Assembly: GCF_000307265.1 (NCBI RefSeq)
Contig: NZ_DF158901.1
Location: 38,250 to 102,249 of the forward strand
DNA length: 64,000 nucleotides
Source of the DNA: Oscillibacter ruminantium GH1
GTDB lineage: Bacteria > Bacillota > Clostridia > Oscillospirales > Oscillospiraceae
Direction: 5' to 3'
Shown: in pieces, positions 6,972 through 15,986 of the stretch
Layout: the number at the start of each line of letters is the position of its first letter
How positions within the stretch are numbered: position 1 is the stretch's first letter
Notes under the pieces: generated by a model
Seen by the model: only the letters and a program-made list of their open reading frames with translations
What the model was told of the DNA's origin: nothing
The model's database searches: none
Translations under genes and position numbers: made by a program

Positions 6972-8486
6972 ATGCTGTTCACGACCTTATTAAATCGGAT
7001 TTCCAGCGGAAACTCAGCCAAAATTGTTCATTCCGTAGATTCTTTTGACATTACCGATGTGGCGCTGATTGATGGAACTCAGACGGAATATACAAATGAA
7101 ACGCTCTATTTTGGGGAATATAAACAATTACCCAACGGGCATTTGCCGCCCCAGTGCGTGCTGGTCCGCACAGCGGAGAGCGCGGCGCTGGCAGACTGCC
7201 CCGGCGCTTTGGCGCTGGTGGACGCCGGGGAACTTTTTTTGCTGGTCAATGCGGCAAAAGCCGCGGTGGACGCCTCTCGCGGGCAGGGGTTTTATGGAGA
7301 GCTGATGGACTGCGCCGCCCGCAGCCGCAGCATGGAGCCAGTCGTCAATCTGGCAGCCGCCCGGCTGGGAAACTCCGTGGTGCTGCTGGATACGGATTTC
7401 AAAATATTGGCGCATTCCACGGTGTTCACCATTGACGACCCCCTGTGGGCGCAGAATATCCGGCAGGGGTACTGTTCGTATGAGTTTGTCAGTGCGGTGG
7501 AACAGCTGGAGGAGGTCAAAAACGCGGCCATGACCTCTGACCCGGTGGTGGTCACCTGTTACGCTTCTCCGCTGCGCAAGCTTTCCAGCAAAATATTCAT
7601 TCAGGAAAAGCTGATTGGTATTGTCCTGATGCTGGAGAAGGAGACTCCCATTTCCTCCGCTCATATGCAGTTGCTGCCCACTATCAGCGCGGCCGCCGGA
7701 GCGGCCATTGCCCTTTATGCGCCTTATCTGATTCCCGGAAACACGGTGTATCAGAAGCTGCTGTACGATCTGTTGATTGGCGCTTCACCGGAAAAGCTGG
7801 GGCCCAGAATTGCGGAGCTGAAGTTTTCCACGCATCTTTGCGCGCTGTGCATCTGCCAGACCAGATATTTAGGACAGAAGCATTTGAAGGAGGATGTGGC
7901 TGCCGAGCTGGTGCGGCGTCTTCCGGAAACGCGCTTCACGTTTCATGAGGGCGGAATTGCCGCGCTGATCCCTCTGGGCGACGAGCCGGAGCTGTCCGAG
8001 GAACAGCTTGCCGTGCTGGGAACACTGGCAAGGGACGAATATCTGCGCATCGGCGTCTCCAATACGTTCTTTCGCCCGGAGAATTTTGCAAAGCGCTACG
8101 CGCAGGCACATCGCGCACTGGAGCTGTCTGCCCGTCTCCATCCGGAGGAGCTGGTATGCAAATATGTGGACGGCTCCTTTTATGACCTGTTGGACAGAAC
8201 CGAGGACGGCGAAACACTGGGGCTGTATTGCCATCCGGCGCTGTCCATCCTCAGCCGATACGACCGTGCAAACGGCACCGACCTCTACCACACGCTGGGA
8301 ACCTATCTGGAGTGTGCGTGCAGTATCAAGGAAACGGCACAACGGCTGTTTATCCATCGCAACTCCCTTAACTATCGGCTGGAACGCATTCGGGATTTAA
8401 CCAAGATTTCAACGGAGGACAGCAATACGCGGTTTTTATTGGGCATGTCTTATCGCATTGACCACTTTATTGGTCACGACGCATAG
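6972..8486 (+). CDS. PucR/CdaR-family transcriptional regulator
   Basis: About 504 residues from the ATG at 6972, chosen because GAGGTG at 6960-6965 gives a 6-base spacer and because the promoter at 6925-6953 excludes the longer open frame that begins at 6804 inside the SDR gene. The C-terminus (ACSIKETAQRLFIHRNSLNYRLERI) is the PucR C-terminal helix-turn-helix. The middle contains a sensor-like region (SVVLLDTDFKILAHSTV) and a degenerate GGDEF-like segment, the layout of PucR/CdaR proteins that sense small metabolites. It is divergent from the SDR/OYE-ADC operon, so control of that operon is the natural inference. No membrane segment is seen. Confidence 0.87.
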   Translation: MLFTTLLNRISSGNSAKIVHSVDSFDITDVALIDGTQTEYTNETLYFGEYKQLPNGHLPPQCVLVRTAESAALADCPGALALVDAGELFLLVNAAKAAVDASRGQGFYGELMDCAARSRSMEPVVNLAAARLGNSVVLLDTDFKILAHSTVFTIDDPLWAQNIRQGYCSYEFVSAVEQLEEVKNAAMTSDPVVVTCYASPLRKLSSKIFIQEKLIGIVLMLEKETPISSAHMQLLPTISAAAGAAIALYAPYLIPGNTVYQKLLYDLLIGASPEKLGPRIAELKFSTHLCALCICQTRYLGQKHLKEDVAAELVRRLPETRFTFHEGGIAALIPLGDEPELSEEQLAVLGTLARDEYLRIGVSNTFFRPENFAKRYAQAHRALELSARLHPEELVCKYVDGSFYDLLDRTEDGETLGLYCHPALSILSRYDRANGTDLYHTLGTYLECACSIKETAQRLFIHRNSLNYRLERIRDLTKISTEDSNTRFLLGMSYRIDHFIGHDA

Positions 8487-8489
8487 AAC

Positions 8490-8705
8490 CTCTCAGCAGA
8501 CCAAGCAGATGGCCGGTGGTGGGGGTTCCCGGTCTGGCGTAGATGAATCCGCCCTCCTGACCGGCAAAGCGGTGACCGTCCTGCTTGGCAGAATCAAAGG
8601 CGAAGGCGGAGGCCTGGCAGATGGGGGCTGCCAACGCGCCCAGCGCGTTTTTAGAATGGTTGCCGTGGATGATGCCCGTTGCGGGGCATAGTCGTGATGA
8701 CGCAT
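8490..8705 (-). pseudogene. Methionine gamma-lyase / Cys-Met PLP enzyme, N-terminal remnant
   Basis: Reading the minus strand from ATG at 8705 (ribosome binding site GGAAGGA) gives MRHHDYAPQR, then after a one-base frame change GIIHGNHSKNALGALAAPIC, AFAFDSAKQDGHRFAGQEGG and FIYARPGTPTT. This is the recognisable first 70 or so residues of the methionine gamma-lyase/cystathionine gamma-synthase family. The frame breaks near residue 10 and the gene is cut off within a few bases of the PucR-type gene's stop at 8486; about 320 codons including the PLP lysine are gone. It faces the MocR regulator from a shared promoter region. Identification is by my reading of the family; a search would settle it. 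Confidence 0.8.
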
Positions 8706-8865
8706 AAAGGGATTCCTTCCCCGTTTTGTTGAAGGAAACATCTTTCTTTGTTTCCTATTTGGTGTTACAATTTTTATCATATAGAAAATCCGCCGGCTTC
8801 CATGCTCGAAGGCCCGTAAGTGTAAGGGTACAGCTATGAAAGGGTAGCGGTACAGTGGAGGGAGT

Positions 8866-10293
8866 ATGAAACAGCTGGAGCTGAAGCGAAACAGCGGGAA
8901 GAGCCTGTATCAGCAAATTTACACGGAATTGCGGGCGCAGATTTTTCGGGGAGATATTTCTGCCGGAGAATTGCTGCCGTCCTATCGGTTTATGAGCCGA
9001 AAATATCAAGTGAACGTGTCCACCGTTCAAAAAGCGTATGACCTGCTGGAAACCAATGGATATATTGAACGCCGCCACGGAAGCGGCTGCTTTGTCCTGC
9101 CGCTGGACAGCTTTGAGTTTTTTGCCGACGGAGTCATGCTGGACAGTGTTGAAGAAGGGCAGTCCGAATCGGAAAACGTGATTGACTTTGCCACCAGCAC
9201 CCCTATGGCTGGGCAAGAAGAAACCGCTGACTTTATCCGGCTGATTAACGAACTGGCCGAGCAAAGACCCCATGCGTTGTTTTGCTATCCGCCGACCCGC
9301 GGCGTTCCCGCTTTAATCGAGGTGATTCACCGGCGGCTGGTGGAAAGCGGGATGTCGGTGGGGGAGGAGAACATCCACATTGTGGGCGGCAGTCAGCAGG
9401 GGATCGACCTGATCTGCAAGTCCCTCATCAACAAGAACACGGTGATTTTGACGGAGGACCCCAGCTATTCCGTGGCGACGAACTGCTTTCAGCGGGCGGG
9501 CGCACGGATTGAAACGGTTCCCATGGAACATGACGGTCCGGACTTGAATGCGGTTCGGGAAAAACTTTCTAAATTTCCAATTGATTTTTACTACACAATG
9601 CCCAATTTCCACTGCCCCACCAACGTGAGCTGGAGCAGGGAAAAGCGGCGGGAACTGTTGTCGCTGGCGCAGGAATACGGGTTCGTCATGATCGAGGATG
9701 ACTGTCTGGGGGAATTGAGCTTTCATGACGCAGAACACCGCGCCTTTCGCTGGGAAGACACCACCGACTCTGTGATTTATTTGAACTCCTTTTCCAAGTG
9801 TCTGGTTCCCGGGCTGCGGCTGGGTTATATGCTGGTGCCGGGCCGGTATGAGAAAAAGCTGATTTTGGCAAAGTTCAGCACGGATATCGCAAGCCCCGCA
9901 ATTTTGCAGGAGACGCTGGCGCTTTACATCCAGCGCGGATTGTATGACGCACACCTGACCGCGCTGCGGTCCGTATATGCCGAGAAGCGCCGCTGCATGA
10001 TGAACGCCATTCAAAAGTCCCGCTATTTATCCCTTCCTTATCCGGAACATGACGGCGGCGTGTTCTTTTGGGTGCGCCTGCCGGAGAAAATCGACGCTTC
10101 CGAACTGTGGGGCAGGCTGCACCATCAGAACATCAAGCTGCTGCCCAGCGCGGTGTTCAGCCACACCGGACTGCTGAAAAACTTTGTGCGCATGAGCTAT
10201 GTGGGCTGTCCAACAGATCAGATTGGCAGCGGGATTACCCGGATTGACGCTGAGATCGAGCTGATGCAGCTCGGTAACCAGACCAAGGTATGA
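8866..10293 (+). CDS. MocR-family regulator (GntR helix-turn-helix fused to aminotransferase fold)
   Basis: A 475-residue protein. Residues 12-75 are a GntR winged helix (SLYQQIYTELRAQIFRGDI, STVQKAYDLLETNGYIERR). Residues 110-470 are a fold-type I aminotransferase domain with the PLP lysine in NSFSKCLVPGLRLGYML near residue 316 and the Asp/Tyr region IEDDCLGEL before it. Such proteins use PLP as a sensor for amino-acid metabolites. Start ATG at 8866 follows GGAGGG. It is divergent from the methionine gamma-lyase remnant and precedes azlCD, so it may have regulated sulfur amino-acid breakdown and now may control azlCD or itself. That role is inference. Confidence 0.92.
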   Translation: MKQLELKRNSGKSLYQQIYTELRAQIFRGDISAGELLPSYRFMSRKYQVNVSTVQKAYDLLETNGYIERRHGSGCFVLPLDSFEFFADGVMLDSVEEGQSESENVIDFATSTPMAGQEETADFIRLINELAEQRPHALFCYPPTRGVPALIEVIHRRLVESGMSVGEENIHIVGGSQQGIDLICKSLINKNTVILTEDPSYSVATNCFQRAGARIETVPMEHDGPDLNAVREKLSKFPIDFYYTMPNFHCPTNVSWSREKRRELLSLAQEYGFVMIEDDCLGELSFHDAEHRAFRWEDTTDSVIYLNSFSKCLVPGLRLGYMLVPGRYEKKLILAKFSTDIASPAILQETLALYIQRGLYDAHLTALRSVYAEKRRCMMNAIQKSRYLSLPYPEHDGGVFFWVRLPEKIDASELWGRLHHQNIKLLPSAVFSHTGLLKNFVRMSYVGCPTDQIGSGITRIDAEIELMQLGNQTKV

Positions 10294-10597
10294 CTGCCGA
10301 TGTACGAAAAAATTTTCCGGCGGCGTACTGTACTGGTACACTTTTTGCCTCGTTTTCGACAGCTTTTGCAAAGACCTCTTGCAATGCTCCATGTAACTGT
10401 GTTATAAAGTAAATTGCGTGAGATCGTGATTCTTGGACCACAGTTTAAACCTTGGCAATACGTGCATTTCGATATGCACGGCGGATAAAGGAAATTCTGT
10501 CTGCAATCCCAGTCTCATGCCGGAAACCCTTTAAATTAAAGGGCGCTTCACTGCAAAGTGAAGCGCCCTTGCTATGTTTATTTGATGGAGGATCAGG
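10294..10597 (+). other. Leader region of azlC with two inverted repeats
   Basis: No gene is visible in these 304 bases. CGTGCAT (10461-10467) mirrors ATGCACG (10474-10480), and a strong 13-base stem AAGGGCGCTTCAC with its complement spans 10539-10570, only 27 bases before the azlC start. The second hairpin is followed by GCTATGTTTATTTG, a weak U-tract, so it could end the MocR transcript or attenuate azlCD. Confidence 0.5.
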
Positions 10598-11311
10598 ATG
10601 AAACCAGCATTTAGAGATGGAATGAGAGATGGAATCCCAATCGGACTGGGCTATTTTGCGGTGTCGTTTTCCTTGGGAATCGCCGCGCGGGCGGCTGGCT
10701 TGACTGTGTTTCAAGGATTTTTAGCCAGCCTTTTGAACAATTCTTCTTCCGGCGAATATGCCGCCTTCACTTTGATTGCCAACCATGCCACCTACCTCGA
10801 ACTGGCGCTCATGACCATTACTGCCAACTCCCGCTATTTCATGATGAGCTGTGCGCTCAGCCAAAAGTGCGCCCCGGGTCTTCCGCTCCGCCATCGGCTG
10901 CTGCTGGGATTTGACATTACCGATGAGTTGTTTGGCATTACACTTGCCCGTCCCGGCAGCCTGGACCCCTACTATACCTATGGAGCCGTGGCAACGGCGG
11001 CCCCCTGCTGGGCCATTGGAACCGCTGTCGGCGTGGTCACCGGAACCCTTATGCCTTTACGGCTGGTCAGTGCGTTCAGTGTAGCGCTGTACGGGATGTT
11101 TATTGCCGTTGTGATTCCCGCGGCAAAACAAAATCAGGTGGTGGCGGGCGTGGTGACCGCGAGTTTTGTGGCCAGCTTTCTGGCGGACAAGTTGGTGCCG
11201 CTGGCCACAGTTTCCGCCGGAGCCCGCATTATTCTTTTGACGCTGGCGGTTTCGGCAGTGGCGGCGATGCTGTTTCCCTGCACACAGGAAGAGGAACTGC
11301 AGTATGCGTAA
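10598..11311 (+). CDS. azlC: AzlC family branched-chain amino acid exporter, large subunit
   Basis: A 237-residue integral membrane protein with the AzlC N-terminus (FRDGMRDGIPIGLGYFAVSFSLGI) and the conserved internal stretch ITANSRYFMMSCALSQK near residue 78. With AzlD it exports branched-chain amino acids or analogues. It overlaps azlD by 8 bases, as usual. Start ATG at 10598 follows GGAGGATCAGG. It lies after the MocR regulator, which suggests amino-acid responsive control. Confidence 0.93.
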   Translation: MKPAFRDGMRDGIPIGLGYFAVSFSLGIAARAAGLTVFQGFLASLLNNSSSGEYAAFTLIANHATYLELALMTITANSRYFMMSCALSQKCAPGLPLRHRLLLGFDITDELFGITLARPGSLDPYYTYGAVATAAPCWAIGTAVGVVTGTLMPLRLVSAFSVALYGMFIAVVIPAAKQNQVVAGVVTASFVASFLADKLVPLATVSAGARIILLTLAVSAVAAMLFPCTQEEELQYA

Positions 11312-11615
11312 TATCTATCTCTATCTCCTTGTCATGGCCGGAGTTACCTATGCGATCCGGGTCATTCCGCTGACCTTACTGCGCGGAAAGATCAAAAGCC
11401 GGTTTTTGCACTCTTTTCTGTATTACATTCCCTATGCGACCTTGGCTGTGATGACATTTCCGGCTGTCTTAAATGCCACGCAGGTTCCGTTGGCGGGTGC
11501 GCTGGCCATGGTGGTGGGAATTATTGTGGCATGGAGAGGCGCAAAATTGATCTGGGTGGCAAGCTCCTGCTGTCTTACGGTATTTCTTGTAGAAAGCCTC
11601 GTAATGATGATTTGA
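11304..11615 (+). CDS. azlD: AzlD family branched-chain amino acid exporter, small subunit
   Basis: A 103-residue membrane protein with the AzlD pattern: a first helix with TYAIRVIPLTLLR, then FLYYIPYATLAVMTFPAV and AWRGAKLIWVA. It is translationally coupled to azlC by overlap (start inside the azlC end). It completes the two-subunit exporter. An intrinsic terminator follows 8 bases after its stop. Confidence 0.92.
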   Translation: MRNIYLYLLVMAGVTYAIRVIPLTLLRGKIKSRFLHSFLYYIPYATLAVMTFPAVLNATQVPLAGALAMVVGIIVAWRGAKLIWVASSCCLTVFLVESLVMMI

Positions 11616-11622
11616 GGAATGG

Positions 11623-11661
11623 AAAACCCGGACTGTGCATCCGCACAGTCCGGGTTTTATA
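11623..11661. terminator. Bidirectional intrinsic terminator between azlD and putP
   Basis: A perfect 16-base stem (AAAACCCGGACTGTGC and its complement, loop ATCC) at 11623-11658 with A/T runs on both sides; it serves the converging azlCD and PutP-type genes. Confidence 0.9.
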
Positions 11662-11710
11662 AATCAATCTTTGCACTGAGAAAGGTGTGCTTTTACAAAA
11701 GCGCGGCGGC

Positions 11711-13246
11711 TCAAAGGGCTTTTACATCGTTAAAGGTATCCACAATCTCCTGTTTTGGGGCGGTCGTGGCCAGACTGACGGCAACGATGAACACGCAGGC
11801 CACCAAAAACGCGGGAAGCAGTTCATAGATGTTCCATACGCCGCCCAGAGGCCGGACGAGATATTTCCAGACAAAGATCATCACGCCGCCCGAGACCATT
11901 CCAGCCAGCGCGCCCTGCCAATTGGTCCGCTTCCAAAACAAGCCGAATAAAACCACCGGGCCGAAGGCTGCGCCAAAGCCCGCCCACGCGAAGGACACGA
12001 TACCAAACACGGAACTGTTGGGGTTGCGGGCCATAAACATTGCGATTAAGGCAATGCCCACCACCGTCAATCTCGCGGCGGTAACTTTCTTCTTTTCATT
12101 CATTTTCACCTGAAAACACTCGCTCATCAGGTTCTGGGACACGCTGGAGGCGGCCGCCAAGAGCTGGGAATCCGAGGTGGACATCGTACTGGCCAGAATG
12201 CCCGCCAGCACCACGCCGGCAAGCAGAGCCGCGGGAATGCCATAGGTGGACAGAAGTCCCGCCAGACGCACGATCACCGTCTCGGAAGCGGAGCCTTCCA
12301 AAAATCCGATGCCGCCGGCCTTGGTCACGCCGTAGCCCACAATGCCGATGAAAATGGCCACCGCCATGGAAATCACCACCCAGATGGAGGCGACCCGGCG
12401 GCTCAGTTTCAGCTTGCGCTCATCCTCAATCGCCATGAACCGCAACAAGATATGGGGCATTCCAAAATAACCAAGGCCCCAAGCCAGCGTGGAGACAATG
12501 GTAATGAACCCATAGGGATTGGCGGCGTTTGCCGCCATGTCGTGACTCAGAGTCATGCTCAGATAGCCGGGGAGTGCCCGGGCGTTATCCATCACCACAT
12601 CCAGACCGCCCGCCGCGCGGATACCGAACAGAACCATGACGAACAGGGCGATGGTCATGACAATGCTTTGGATAAAGTCGGTGGTGGAGGCGGCTAAAAA
12701 TCCGCCCAAAGTGGTATAGGCCACGATGATAATACCGGAGACAACCATGGCTCCGACGTAATCGATGCCGAACAGGCTGTTGAACAGCTTTCCGCAGGCG
12801 GCAAAGCCGGAGGCGGTATAGGGAATGAAGAAGATCAGGATTACCACAGCGGCAATCCCCGTCAAAATGCGCCGTTCATCCCCAAACCGCTTAGAGAAAA
12901 ATTCCGGAATGGTAATGGCTCCCACCCGGTGCGTATACAGCCGGATGCGCCGGGCCACGATCAGCCAGTTGAGGTAAGTACCCGCCGCCAGACCGATGGC
13001 GGTCCAGCCCGCGTCGGCCACGCCGGAGAGATAGGCTACGCCCGGCAGTCCCATTAAAAGCCAGCTGCTCATGTCAGAGGCCTCGGCGCTCATGGCCGTC
13101 ACCAGCGGGCCAAGCTTGCGTCCACCCAGATAGAAGTCATCGGTCGTCCGGTTCCGTCTGGAACAGGCCACGCCGATTCCCACGACCACAATCAGGTAGA
13201 CAAGAATTGTAATGACAATACAGATATTTGCTGAATTCAGCATCAT
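11711..13246 (-). CDS. putP: Sodium/proline symporter (SSS family, PutP)
   Basis: A 511-residue sodium:solute symporter with about 13 membrane helices. Family signatures are TTDDFYLGGRKLGP near residue 35, AMSAEASDMSSWLLMGLPG near residue 50 (sodium site residues) and AYTTLGGFLAASTTDFIQ near residue 180. The start ATG at 13246 is preceded by AAGGAG at 6 bases. It is a single gene between terminators. The best family match is proline uptake; other SSS substrates cannot be excluded. Confidence 0.9.
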   Translation of the reverse strand: MMLNSANICIVITILVYLIVVVGIGVACSRRNRTTDDFYLGGRKLGPLVTAMSAEASDMSSWLLMGLPGVAYLSGVADAGWTAIGLAAGTYLNWLIVARRIRLYTHRVGAITIPEFFSKRFGDERRILTGIAAVVILIFFIPYTASGFAACGKLFNSLFGIDYVGAMVVSGIIIVAYTTLGGFLAASTTDFIQSIVMTIALFVMVLFGIRAAGGLDVVMDNARALPGYLSMTLSHDMAANAANPYGFITIVSTLAWGLGYFGMPHILLRFMAIEDERKLKLSRRVASIWVVISMAVAIFIGIVGYGVTKAGGIGFLEGSASETVIVRLAGLLSTYGIPAALLAGVVLAGILASTMSTSDSQLLAAASSVSQNLMSECFQVKMNEKKKVTAARLTVVGIALIAMFMARNPNSSVFGIVSFAWAGFGAAFGPVVLFGLFWKRTNWQGALAGMVSGGVMIFVWKYLVRPLGGVWNIYELLPAFLVACVFIVAVSLATTAPKQEIVDTFNDVKAL

Positions 13247-13306
13247 TTCTTTCTCCTTTGCACACGAATACTACAAAGTATATCATCTTTTCCTCAAAAA
13301 GGAAAT

Positions 13307-13348
13307 ACAGAACTCTGCATAAAAACAAATTTTTATGCAGAGTTCTGT
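13307..13348. repeat. 42-base perfect inverted repeat between putP and dapH
   Basis: Arms of 19 bases (ACAGAACTCTGCATAAAAA and its exact complement) flank a 4-base loop CAAA. It is downstream of dapH and upstream of putP on the minus strand. It may terminate the dap transcript, although there is no clean U-tract after the stem, or serve as a dyad operator for putP. Confidence 0.7.
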
Positions 13349-13401
13349 GGAAAATTTTGTATTATTTCAATGGATTGTGTCGGAAAGACCCCGGAGAAAT
13401 C

Positions 13402-14097
13402 TCACAGCTTGCGCAGTGCGTCCACCAGAGCGGTCTTGCCGGCGGTCTTCGCGTCCTTCATTTTGATGATTTTGGCGGGGCATCCGGCGACGACGGCGTT
13501 ATCCGGCACATCCTCCACCACCACCGCACCTGCTGCAACAACCGCGTTTTTTCCAACGTGGACGCCCTCAATCACCACGGCGTTGGCACCCACCAGCACG
13601 TTGTCCTCCACGATGACCGGTGTGGCCGAGGCAGGTTCCACCACACCCGCCAGCACGGCCCCTGCACCGATGTGGCAATGGGTTCCCACCATGGCCCGTC
13701 CGCCCAGCACCGCGCCCATGTCGATCATGGTGCCCGGCCCGATCACGGCCCCGATGTTGACGATGGCCCCCATCATAATAACGGCCCCTTCGCCAATTTC
13801 TACCTTTTCCCGAATGATGGCGCCCGGCTCAATGCGGGCCGCGGCGTTCTTCATATCCAGCAATGCCACGCCGGAATTTCGCCGGTCGTTTTCCACCACC
13901 AGATCGGTGATATGGCTTTTGTTTTTTTCAAGAATGGGCGCAAGCTCTGCCCAGTCGCCGAAAACAGTGTAGCTCCCGCCCGCGCCAAAGACCTTGGCGG
14001 AGCCGAAATCCACCGTACCGGTGGTGTTGACATAGACCTTTACCGGGGTCTTTTTCTCGGAATTTGCAATATAGTCGATGATCTCCTGTGCGTTCAT
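13402..14097 (-). CDS. dapH: Tetrahydrodipicolinate N-acetyltransferase (DapH)
   Basis: A 231-residue left-handed beta-helix acyltransferase. The N-terminal alpha domain ([20 protein letters not shown]) is diagnostic of DapH, and from about residue 90 the hexapeptide repeats run through [28 protein letters not shown] and [13 protein letters not shown], ending GCPAKIIK. It acetylates tetrahydrodipicolinate in the acetylase branch of lysine/meso-DAP synthesis. ATG at 14097 is preferred over the TTG at 14115 because GGAGAG at the dapB end then acts as the ribosome binding site. Third gene of dapA-dapB-dapH. Confidence 0.95.
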   Translation of the reverse strand: MNAQEIIDYIANSEKKTPVKVYVNTTGTVDFGSAKVFGAGGSYTVFGDWAELAPILEKNKSHITDLVVENDRRNSGVALLDMKNAAARIEPGAIIREKVEIGEGAVIMMGAIVNIGAVIGPGTMIDMGAVLGGRAMVGTHCHIGAGAVLAGVVEPASATPVIVEDNVLVGANAVVIEGVHVGKNAVVAAGAVVVEDVPDNAVVAGCPAKIIKMKDAKTAGKTALVDALRKL

Positions 14098-14104
14098 GAA
14101 TGAA

Positions 14105-14821
14105 TTACTCTCCAAATAATAAATTTTGCAGGTCTACGCAGCCCTTGGGTCGATCTGCCAGCAGATGCGCCGCATGGAGTGCGCCGCTGACGAAGATTTG
14201 GCGGCTGCCGGCCCGGTGCGTGATCTCCAGTTCTTCGTCCAGCCCGAAAAAGTGAACCGTATGGGTTCCGGCAACCGTGCCGCCCCGCAGGGCGTGAACC
14301 CCGATCTCTTTTTTCGTCCGTTTGCCGGTGCTGCCCTCCCGGCCGTAAACAGGGGTGTACGCTCCGTCGGGGTCAATGGCGTGGAGCAGCAGCTTGGCGG
14401 TGCCGCTGGGGGCGTCGGCTTTTTGATTGTGGTGCGTTTCTTCAATCTCAATGTCAAATTCCGGCTTCAAGGTGTCGGAAATTTGGCTGAGCATTCGCTC
14501 AAATACCGCGATGCCCAACGAGTAGTTGGCGGCGTACAGCACCGGGGCATATGCACCCAGAGCACGGAGCTTGTTCATCTGCTCCGGCGTATAACCCGTG
14601 GTTCCGGACAGCAGCGCAGTTCCCGTGCGGCGGACATAGGCGCACACCGCGTCCAGCGCCTCGGGGCGGGAAAAGTCAATGACCATGTCCGCCGCAGGAA
14701 GAGTCGAAAGCTGATCCAGACTGGCGCTGTTTAGAGCGGCAACCACTTCGTCGCCCCGCTCTGCGGCGCTTTTCTCCAGCAGTTTGCCCATTTTTCCGTG
14801 GCCGATTAGTATGAGTTTCAC
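14105..14821 (-). CDS. dapB: 4-hydroxy-tetrahydrodipicolinate reductase (DapB)
   Basis: A 238-residue NAD(P)H reductase. The nucleotide loop is [11 protein letters not shown] at residue 4, GTTGYT near residue 74 and [10 protein letters not shown] near residue 98; the active-site region is [17 protein letters not shown], which carries the catalytic histidines and lysine. It is on the short side of the family. The ATG overlaps the dapA stop by four bases, so it is translationally coupled. It converts the dapA product to tetrahydrodipicolinate. Confidence 0.95.
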   Translation of the reverse strand: MKLILIGHGKMGKLLEKSAAERGDEVVAALNSASLDQLSTLPAADMVIDFSRPEALDAVCAYVRRTGTALLSGTTGYTPEQMNKLRALGAYAPVLYAANYSLGIAVFERMLSQISDTLKPEFDIEIEETHHNQKADAPSGTAKLLLHAIDPDGAYTPVYGREGSTGKRTKKEIGVHALRGGTVAGTHTVHFFGLDEELEITHRAGSRQIFVSGALHAAHLLADRPKGCVDLQNLLFGE

Positions 14822-15705
14822 AGCAGGCCTGCCTCCCGCATGGTGGCTTCCAGCCGATTCTTTGCGTCGCCGCTCATCTCATAGAGGGGCAGGCGCATGG
14901 GACCCACGTTCAGACCCATCAGATTCATGGCGGTTTTCACGGGAATGGGGTTGACCTCCAAAAACAGATCGTTCATCAACTGCAAGTACCGCAGGTGATT
15001 TGCCAGCGCCTTGTTCCGGTCGCCGGTGAGAAATTCCCGGACGATCTCATGGCACATTTTCGGCATCACGTTGGCATACACGGAGATCACGCCGCTGCCG
15101 CCGATGCTCATGAGGGGAATGGTGATATCGTCATTGCCGGAATACAGCGCGAAGTCCGGTCCGATGCAGTGGGCAATCTTCATGGCATAGGCCATGTCGC
15201 CGCTGGCCTCCTTGATGGCGGCGATGCGGGGATGCTTGGCAAGGCGCTCCACCACCGGGACGGGGATGGAACAGCCCGTGCGGCCCGGGACATTGTAGAG
15301 GATGCAGGGGATATCCACTGCGTCGGCTGTGGTGGCAAAATGGCGGTACATGCCCTCGGCATTGGCTTTGTTGTAATACGGGGAAATCAGAAGCAGGGCG
15401 TCCGCGCCCATGGACTGATAGAGCTTGCTATTTTCCAACATGGTGGCAGTGCAGTTGGACCCGCTGCCAACAATCACCGGAACCCGTCCATCCACCACGC
15501 GGATGGTATGCTCCACCACGGCGGCATCTTCCTCGTGAGTCATGGTGGCGGATTCGCCGGTGGTTCCAATGGCCAGAATGGCGTCTGTACCGCCGGCAAT
15601 CTGACGCTCCAAAAGCTGGGTCAGAACTTCAAAATTGACGCTGCCGTCGGCCTTGAACGGTGTGACCATGGCCACGATAGAACCCTGTACATGTTCGAAT
15701 TTCAT
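14818..15705 (-). CDS. dapA: 4-hydroxy-tetrahydrodipicolinate synthase (DapA)
   Basis: A 295-residue class I aldolase that condenses pyruvate and aspartate semialdehyde. The pyruvate-binding motif GTTGESATM is near residue 48, YYNKANAEGMYRHF near residue 109, the catalytic tyrosine in YNVPGRTG near residue 136, and the Schiff-base lysine in AAIKEASGD near residue 164. First gene of the dap operon, controlled by the lysine riboswitch upstream. Start ATG at 15705 follows GGAGGAAACACT. Confidence 0.96.
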   Translation of the reverse strand: MKFEHVQGSIVAMVTPFKADGSVNFEVLTQLLERQIAGGTDAILAIGTTGESATMTHEEDAAVVEHTIRVVDGRVPVIVGSGSNCTATMLENSKLYQSMGADALLLISPYYNKANAEGMYRHFATTADAVDIPCILYNVPGRTGCSIPVPVVERLAKHPRIAAIKEASGDMAYAMKIAHCIGPDFALYSGNDDITIPLMSIGGSGVISVYANVMPKMCHEIVREFLTGDRNKALANHLRYLQLMNDLFLEVNPIPVKTAMNLMGLNVGPMRLPLYEMSGDAKNRLEATMREAGLL

Positions 15706-15742
15706 AGTGTTTCCTCCATACGTTTATTTTGTGTCGGGCAAC

Positions 15743-15980
15743 AAAAAATCGGTAGAGAAAACGCTCTCTACCGACAATCGCTCCCACGCAGATGTACAAA
15801 TGTGTGGAGCTTCCTGTGAGCAGATAGCGCCCCCGCAGTTTCCCGCGGACAGTCCCGGAGATATTCTCCCCGGACCCACCAAAGCGGCATACCTGCCGTT
15901 TCAGTTCGGCGGAATCGCTTCCGCTGCGTTCATCGCCTGTCAGCTCGCACAGCGCCGTCTCATCCGCACCTCTATCTTGT
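15743..15980 (-). promoter_or_regulatory. Lysine riboswitch (L box) with expression-platform terminator
   Basis: On the minus strand the leader opens with AAGATAGAGGTGCGG (15978 down to 15964), the signature 5' core of the lysine aptamer, followed by GGAAGCGATTCCGCCGAAC, a GGTGGGTCCGGGG segment and a closing CTGTC. It ends in a terminator hairpin TCGGTAGAG...CTCTACCGA (15774-15749) followed by TTTTTTG. The aptamer starts at the predicted transcription start. In known L boxes lysine binding favours the terminator and shuts down dap genes, which fits dapABH downstream. Confidence 0.9.
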
Positions 15981-15986
15981 GGGGAT

